Source: CALBPI01 sp039187375 (GTDB lineage: Bacteria; Pseudomonadota; Gammaproteobacteria; Steroidobacterales; Woeseiaceae). From it: a stretch of DNA of 7,876 bases. The stretch covers positions 1 to 7,876 of the forward strand of contig JBCCZN010000132.1 in NCBI GenBank assembly GCA_039187375.1. Direction: 5' to 3'. Made by a program: the position numbers and the translations under genes. The notes below the pieces were generated by a model, which saw nothing but the letters and a program-made list of their open reading frames with translations, was not told where the DNA came from and ran no database searches. Shown piece by piece: positions 5,515 to 7,876 of this stretch; position 1 is the first letter of the stretch, and every line of letters starts with the position of its first letter.

Positions 5515-6525
5515 TTAGCGGCGAAAATACACGCCGGGTTCGTTGGCTGCAATGCGCTTTTCCCAAGCCAGTGACGAGCTGACGATTGCATCGAGGCTGT
5601 CATAGGCGGGCGTCCATCCCAATACCTCTCGGATGCGATCCGCCTTGGCAACCAGCGTTGGTGGATCGCCATCACGTCTGGGTGCTTCGGTAATGTTCAA
5701 CGCCGCACCATTGGCTTGTTCGACTGCAGACAACAATTCGCGCACGCTGTAGCCGTGTCCGTAACCACAATTGAGTGTCGATGAGTCGCCACCGGCACGC
5801 AGATAGTCAAGCGCTTTCAAATGGGCGCTGGCCAGATCTTCAACATGGATATAGTCGCGTACGCCAGTACCATCTGGCGTGTCGTAGTCGGTGCCAAATA
5901 TCATCACGCCGTCGCGTTTACCGGTGGCCGCTTCGCAGGCGACTTTGGTGAGCAATGTGGCGTTGGGCGTCGACTGACCGATGCGTCCTTCAGGATCGCA
6001 TCCCGCAACATTAAAATAGCGCAGTGCGACATAGCTGGGTCCACCGGCGGCGGCCAGATCCCGCAGCATCCACTCACTCATCAGTTTGCTGGTGCCGTAG
6101 GCGTTGATTGGGTGCGTCGGCGCCTCTTCGCTTGCGGTGCCTGTCTCCAGGATGCCGTAGACGGCGGCCGTCGACGAGAACACGACATGTTTGACGCCGT
6201 GATCGTTGGCGACCTCAAGCAGGTTACGAGTATTGGCTGTGTTGTTGCCGTAGTACTTCAGCGGATTGGAGACCGATTCCGGCACGACCGTGTGGGCGGC
6301 AAAGTGCATCACCGTATCAATCTCATGCGCATCAAACAGCTTCTGTAACAACTCGATGTCGCCGGTGTTGCCCTCGACGAAGTCGCCATAGGTCACGGCA
6401 TCGCGAAAGCCCGTGTACAGGTTGTCGAGCACGACCACCGCTTCGCCTTGTTCGCCGAGTTGGCGTACGACATGGCTGCCAATATAGCCCGCGCCGCCTG
6501 TGACGAGGATTTTTTTATTTGACAT
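5515..6525 (-). CDS. galE: UDP-glucose 4-epimerase (GalE/ExoB type), 336 aa
   Basis: This cytoplasmic short-chain dehydrogenase-like enzyme interconverts UDP-glucose and UDP-galactose using bound NAD. It supplies galactosyl donors for lipopolysaccharide and exopolysaccharide. Motifs: Rossmann GGAGYIGSH (10-18), adenine-ribose contact D34 in VVLDNL, GD at 55-56, SSTAAVYG (117-124) with the catalytic Ser/Thr, catalytic Y143xxxK147 in NAYGTSK, RYFNVAG (169-175), GVRDYIHV (221-228) and RRDGDPP (283-289). Full length matches the family. Wording such as LNCGYGHGYSVRELL is typical of the ExoB-like branch found in polysaccharide loci. By my alignment the substrate-gate position equivalent to E. coli Y299 is L291, so activity on N-acetylated sugars is not obvious either way. 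It is the first gene of the operon with glrK, 21 bases downstream. The ATG at 6525 gives the canonical MSNKKILVTGGAG start. A weak promoter candidate lies at 6587-6558. Confidence 0.93.
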   Translation of the reverse strand: MSNKKILVTGGAGYIGSHVVRQLGEQGEAVVVLDNLYTGFRDAVTYGDFVEGNTGDIELLQKLFDAHEIDTVMHFAAHTVVPESVSNPLKYYGNNTANTRNLLEVANDHGVKHVVFSSTAAVYGILETGTASEEAPTHPINAYGTSKLMSEWMLRDLAAAGGPSYVALRYFNVAGCDPEGRIGQSTPNATLLTKVACEAATGKRDGVMIFGTDYDTPDGTGVRDYIHVEDLASAHLKALDYLRAGGDSSTLNCGYGHGYSVRELLSAVEQANGAALNITEAPRRDGDPPTLVAKADRIREVLGWTPAYDSLDAIVSSSLAWEKRIAANEPGVYFRR

Positions 6526-6538
6526 GTTGTCTTAACTT

Positions 6539-6567
6539 TTGTGATCAGATCGAACAAATGATATCAG
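6539..6567 (+). promoter_or_regulatory. Weak sigma70-like promoter candidate for the PKD lipoprotein gene
   Basis: TTGTGA (6539-6544) and TATCAG (6562-6567) are separated by 17 bases and each match the sigma70 consensus at 4 of 6 positions. Initiation would fall near 6574, giving a leader of about 50 bases. The call rests on hexamer matching alone. The -10 is one half of the palindrome TGATATCA, which also holds the galE candidate -10. Confidence 0.3.
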
Positions 6568-6587
6568 CGTGAATGTGACACTTTACA
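6558..6587 (-). promoter_or_regulatory. Weak sigma70-like promoter candidate for the galE-glrK-qseG-glrR operon
   Basis: On the minus strand TGTAAA (6587-6582) and TATCAT (6563-6558) are spaced 18 bases apart. The -10 matches TATAAT at 5 of 6 positions but the -35 is poor (3 of 6). Initiation near 6551 would give a leader of about 26 bases. I found no -24/-12 sigma54 promoter in 6526-6623 on either strand, so this operon does not look autoactivated by GlrR. Confidence 0.3.
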
Positions 6588-6588
6588 C

Positions 6589-6600
6589 CTGAGTTCTCAG
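6589..6600. repeat. Short dyad CTGAGttCTCAG in the divergent intergenic region
   Basis: Five-base perfect arms flank a two-base spacer. The dyad lies between the candidate galE promoter and the lipoprotein ribosome binding site, so it would fall in the lipoprotein mRNA leader and just upstream of the galE -35. It could be an operator half-site pair. The loop is too short for a stable RNA hairpin of this form. Confidence 0.35.
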
Positions 6601-6612
6601 TTTGAGCGTGTC

Positions 6613-6616
6613 GGAG
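6613..6616 (+). promoter_or_regulatory. Ribosome binding site fixing the lipoprotein start
   Basis: GGAG lies seven bases before the ATG at 6624, an ideal spacing. It selects that ATG over the in-frame ATG at 6639, which has no purine-rich element at the right distance. Confidence 0.75.
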
Positions 6617-6623
6617 AAAATTA

Positions 6624-7876
6624 ATGTCAGTTGCAAAAATGTCACGCAACCTACTGTTTTTGTCAGTAGTAGGTCTGCTTGCGGCCTGTGGTGGCAGCAG
6701 CGGTGGTGGTAATGCGTTTGAGCCGCCGCCACCGGTCAATCAGGCGCCGACAGCAGAAGCGGGCCCGGACCAGACGGTCGCGCGGTTCGTCACGGTTTCG
6801 TTGGCCGGATCGGCAACTGATGACGCTGGAACCAGCGGTTTGAGCTATGCCTGGAACCAGACGGCAGGCACCAATGTGACCCTCAACGGCAGCGATACGC
6901 TGACCCCCAGTTTTGCTGCGCCGGACGTCAGTGCCGATGAAGACTTGATTTTTGAGCTGACCGTCACTGACGTGGGCAACTTGAGCGCAACTGACTCGGT
7001 CACGATCACAGTCCTGGCCAATGTTGCGCCAACGGCCGATGCCGGTCCTGATCAGAGCGTAGAACAAAATACGATTGTGACCCTGGATGGCAGTGCCTCC
7101 AGCGATGATGACCCGGTATCGGGTCTGACCTATGCCTGGACGCAAACGGGCACGGGACCGGCCGTCGTGCTCAGCGACGCCGCCGCAGTGCAGCCGACGT
7201 TCACCGCACCTTCGGTAACTGGCAGTGTTGCGCTGAATTTCAGGTTGACCGTGACCGATGCCGGCAATGCCACCTCATTTGATGATGTTGTGGTCACCGT
7301 GTTCGAGAATTTGACCGCCGCCATTGTCAGCGGCAAGGCGCGTTACGAGTCGGTACCGTATTCCAGCGCTGCGGGCGGATTGAGCTACGGCACGACGACG
7401 TACCTGCCGATTCGACGTGCCACGGTGCAGCTGGTCGATGCGGCCAACGGCACTACGGTTCTGGCGCAGACGACGACGGACAACAATGGTGACTACAGCA
7501 TGACGGCCATGGCTGCCGGTACCTCAGTATTTGTCCGCGTGCGTGCCGAGCTCAAACAAGCCGGCACACCCGGATGGGACGTCGAGGTGCGCGACAACAC
7601 CTCAAACCCGGCTCTGGACCTTGCCGATCGCGCGTTATACGTGCTGGACGGCGCTGCATTCAATGCATCGCCGGGTACTCAAACCGTCGATTTGGATGCA
7701 CCCTCCGGTTGGACCGGCGCAGGCTACGGCAATACGCGGGCTGCAGCGCCATTCTCCGTGCTGGATACCATCTATCGCGGTATTGAACTGGTGCTCTCTG
7801 CTGATCCCGACGTGGTCTTCCCACCGCTGGATGCCTATTGGAGTGTCAACAACACACCGAACGTGGGTACCGGCAG
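6624..7876 (+). CDS. Surface lipoprotein with two PKD-like domains, 3' end beyond the window (first 417 aa)
   Basis: The reading frame is open from the ATG at 6624 to the window edge, so this is the N-terminal part of a longer protein. It begins with a lipoprotein signal (hydrophobic helix at about 9-21, lipobox LAAC, lipidated C22, G23 at +2, consistent with outer-membrane placement), then a Gly/Ser tether and a proline run (34-37). Two tandem immunoglobulin-like PKD/REJ-type domains follow at about 40-130 and 134-227. Each opens APTA(D/E)AGPDQ(T/S)V and contains SGL(S/T)YAW and a LTVTD strand. Residues about 232-310 look like a carboxypeptidase-regulatory-type beta fold (VSGKARYE, RRATVQLVDAANG, TTDNNGDYSM). 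Residues about 311-417 are a further region whose family I do not firmly recognise (GWDVEVRDNT, ALYVLDGAAFN, LDTIYRGIELVL, PPLDAYWSVNN). PKD domains usually mediate binding or spacing on surface proteins. The function is unknown. The gene diverges from galE. Confidence 0.85.
   Translation, partial: MSVAKMSRNLLFLSVVGLLAACGGSSGGGNAFEPPPPVNQAPTAEAGPDQTVARFVTVSLAGSATDDAGTSGLSYAWNQTAGTNVTLNGSDTLTPSFAAPDVSADEDLIFELTVTDVGNLSATDSVTITVLANVAPTADAGPDQSVEQNTIVTLDGSASSDDDPVSGLTYAWTQTGTGPAVVLSDAAAVQPTFTAPSVTGSVALNFRLTVTDAGNATSFDDVVVTVFENLTAAIVSGKARYESVPYSSAAGGLSYGTTTYLPIRRATVQLVDAANGTTVLAQTTTDNNGDYSMTAMAAGTSVFVRVRAELKQAGTPGWDVEVRDNTSNPALDLADRALYVLDGAAFNASPGTQTVDLDAPSGWTGAGYGNTRAAAPFSVLDTIYRGIELVLSADPDVVFPPLDAYWSVNNTPNVGTG

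Noticed and set aside
6571..6591. CRP site between galE and the lipoprotein gene (TGTGA at 6574-6578)
   Set aside because: The second half-site matches only three of five positions, so it is not distinguishable from chance.
6663..7336. Minus-strand open frames opposite the PKD lipoprotein
   Set aside because: They have no recognisable domains, and the plus-strand frame has a lipobox, PKD repeats and a good ribosome binding site. They are mirror frames of GC-rich coding DNA.

Overview
This window looks like chromosomal DNA of a free-living gammaproteobacterium of moderate-to-high GC. The main reason is a complete GlrK-QseG-GlrR (QseE-QseG-QseF) set, a gammaproteobacterial envelope-signalling cassette. 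It sits beside a PrsR-type regulator, the family tied to PEP-CTERM/exosortase exopolysaccharide systems of beta- and gammaproteobacteria. The genus cannot be named from the sequence. There is no transposase, integrase, CRISPR array or convincing RNA gene.

Layout, left to right. (1) Positions 1-126 are AT-rich and non-coding as far as I can see. (2) bfd (168-380, minus) encodes a small [2Fe-2S] bacterioferritin-associated ferredoxin. A strong Fur-box match (401-415) lies just upstream of it, inside a larger dyad (385-425). (3) prsR (581-1972, plus) diverges from bfd across that 200-base control region. It encodes a sigma54-dependent NtrC-type response regulator with no kinase gene beside it. 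(4) prsR converges, with a 14-base gap, on a minus-strand operon that reads galE (6525-5515), glrK (5493-3985), a qseG-like lipoprotein gene (3988-3338) and glrR (3324-1987). Gaps are 21 bases, a 4-base ATGA overlap, and 13 bases. (5) A 98-base divergent promoter region (6526-6623) separates galE from a plus-strand lipoprotein gene with two PKD-like domains, which starts at 6624 and runs off the right end of the window.

How the genes may work together. GlrK is a membrane histidine kinase, the QseG-like protein is its probable outer-membrane lipoprotein partner, and GlrR is the sigma54 activator it phosphorylates. The linked galE makes UDP-galactose/UDP-glucose for surface polysaccharide, and PrsR is expected to control exopolysaccharide/exosortase genes located elsewhere. 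The window therefore reads as an envelope and extracellular-matrix control locus with two sigma54 activators tail to tail. An iron-responsive operator may also reach prsR. The least familiar item is the C-terminal part of the PKD lipoprotein, which is cut by the window edge.
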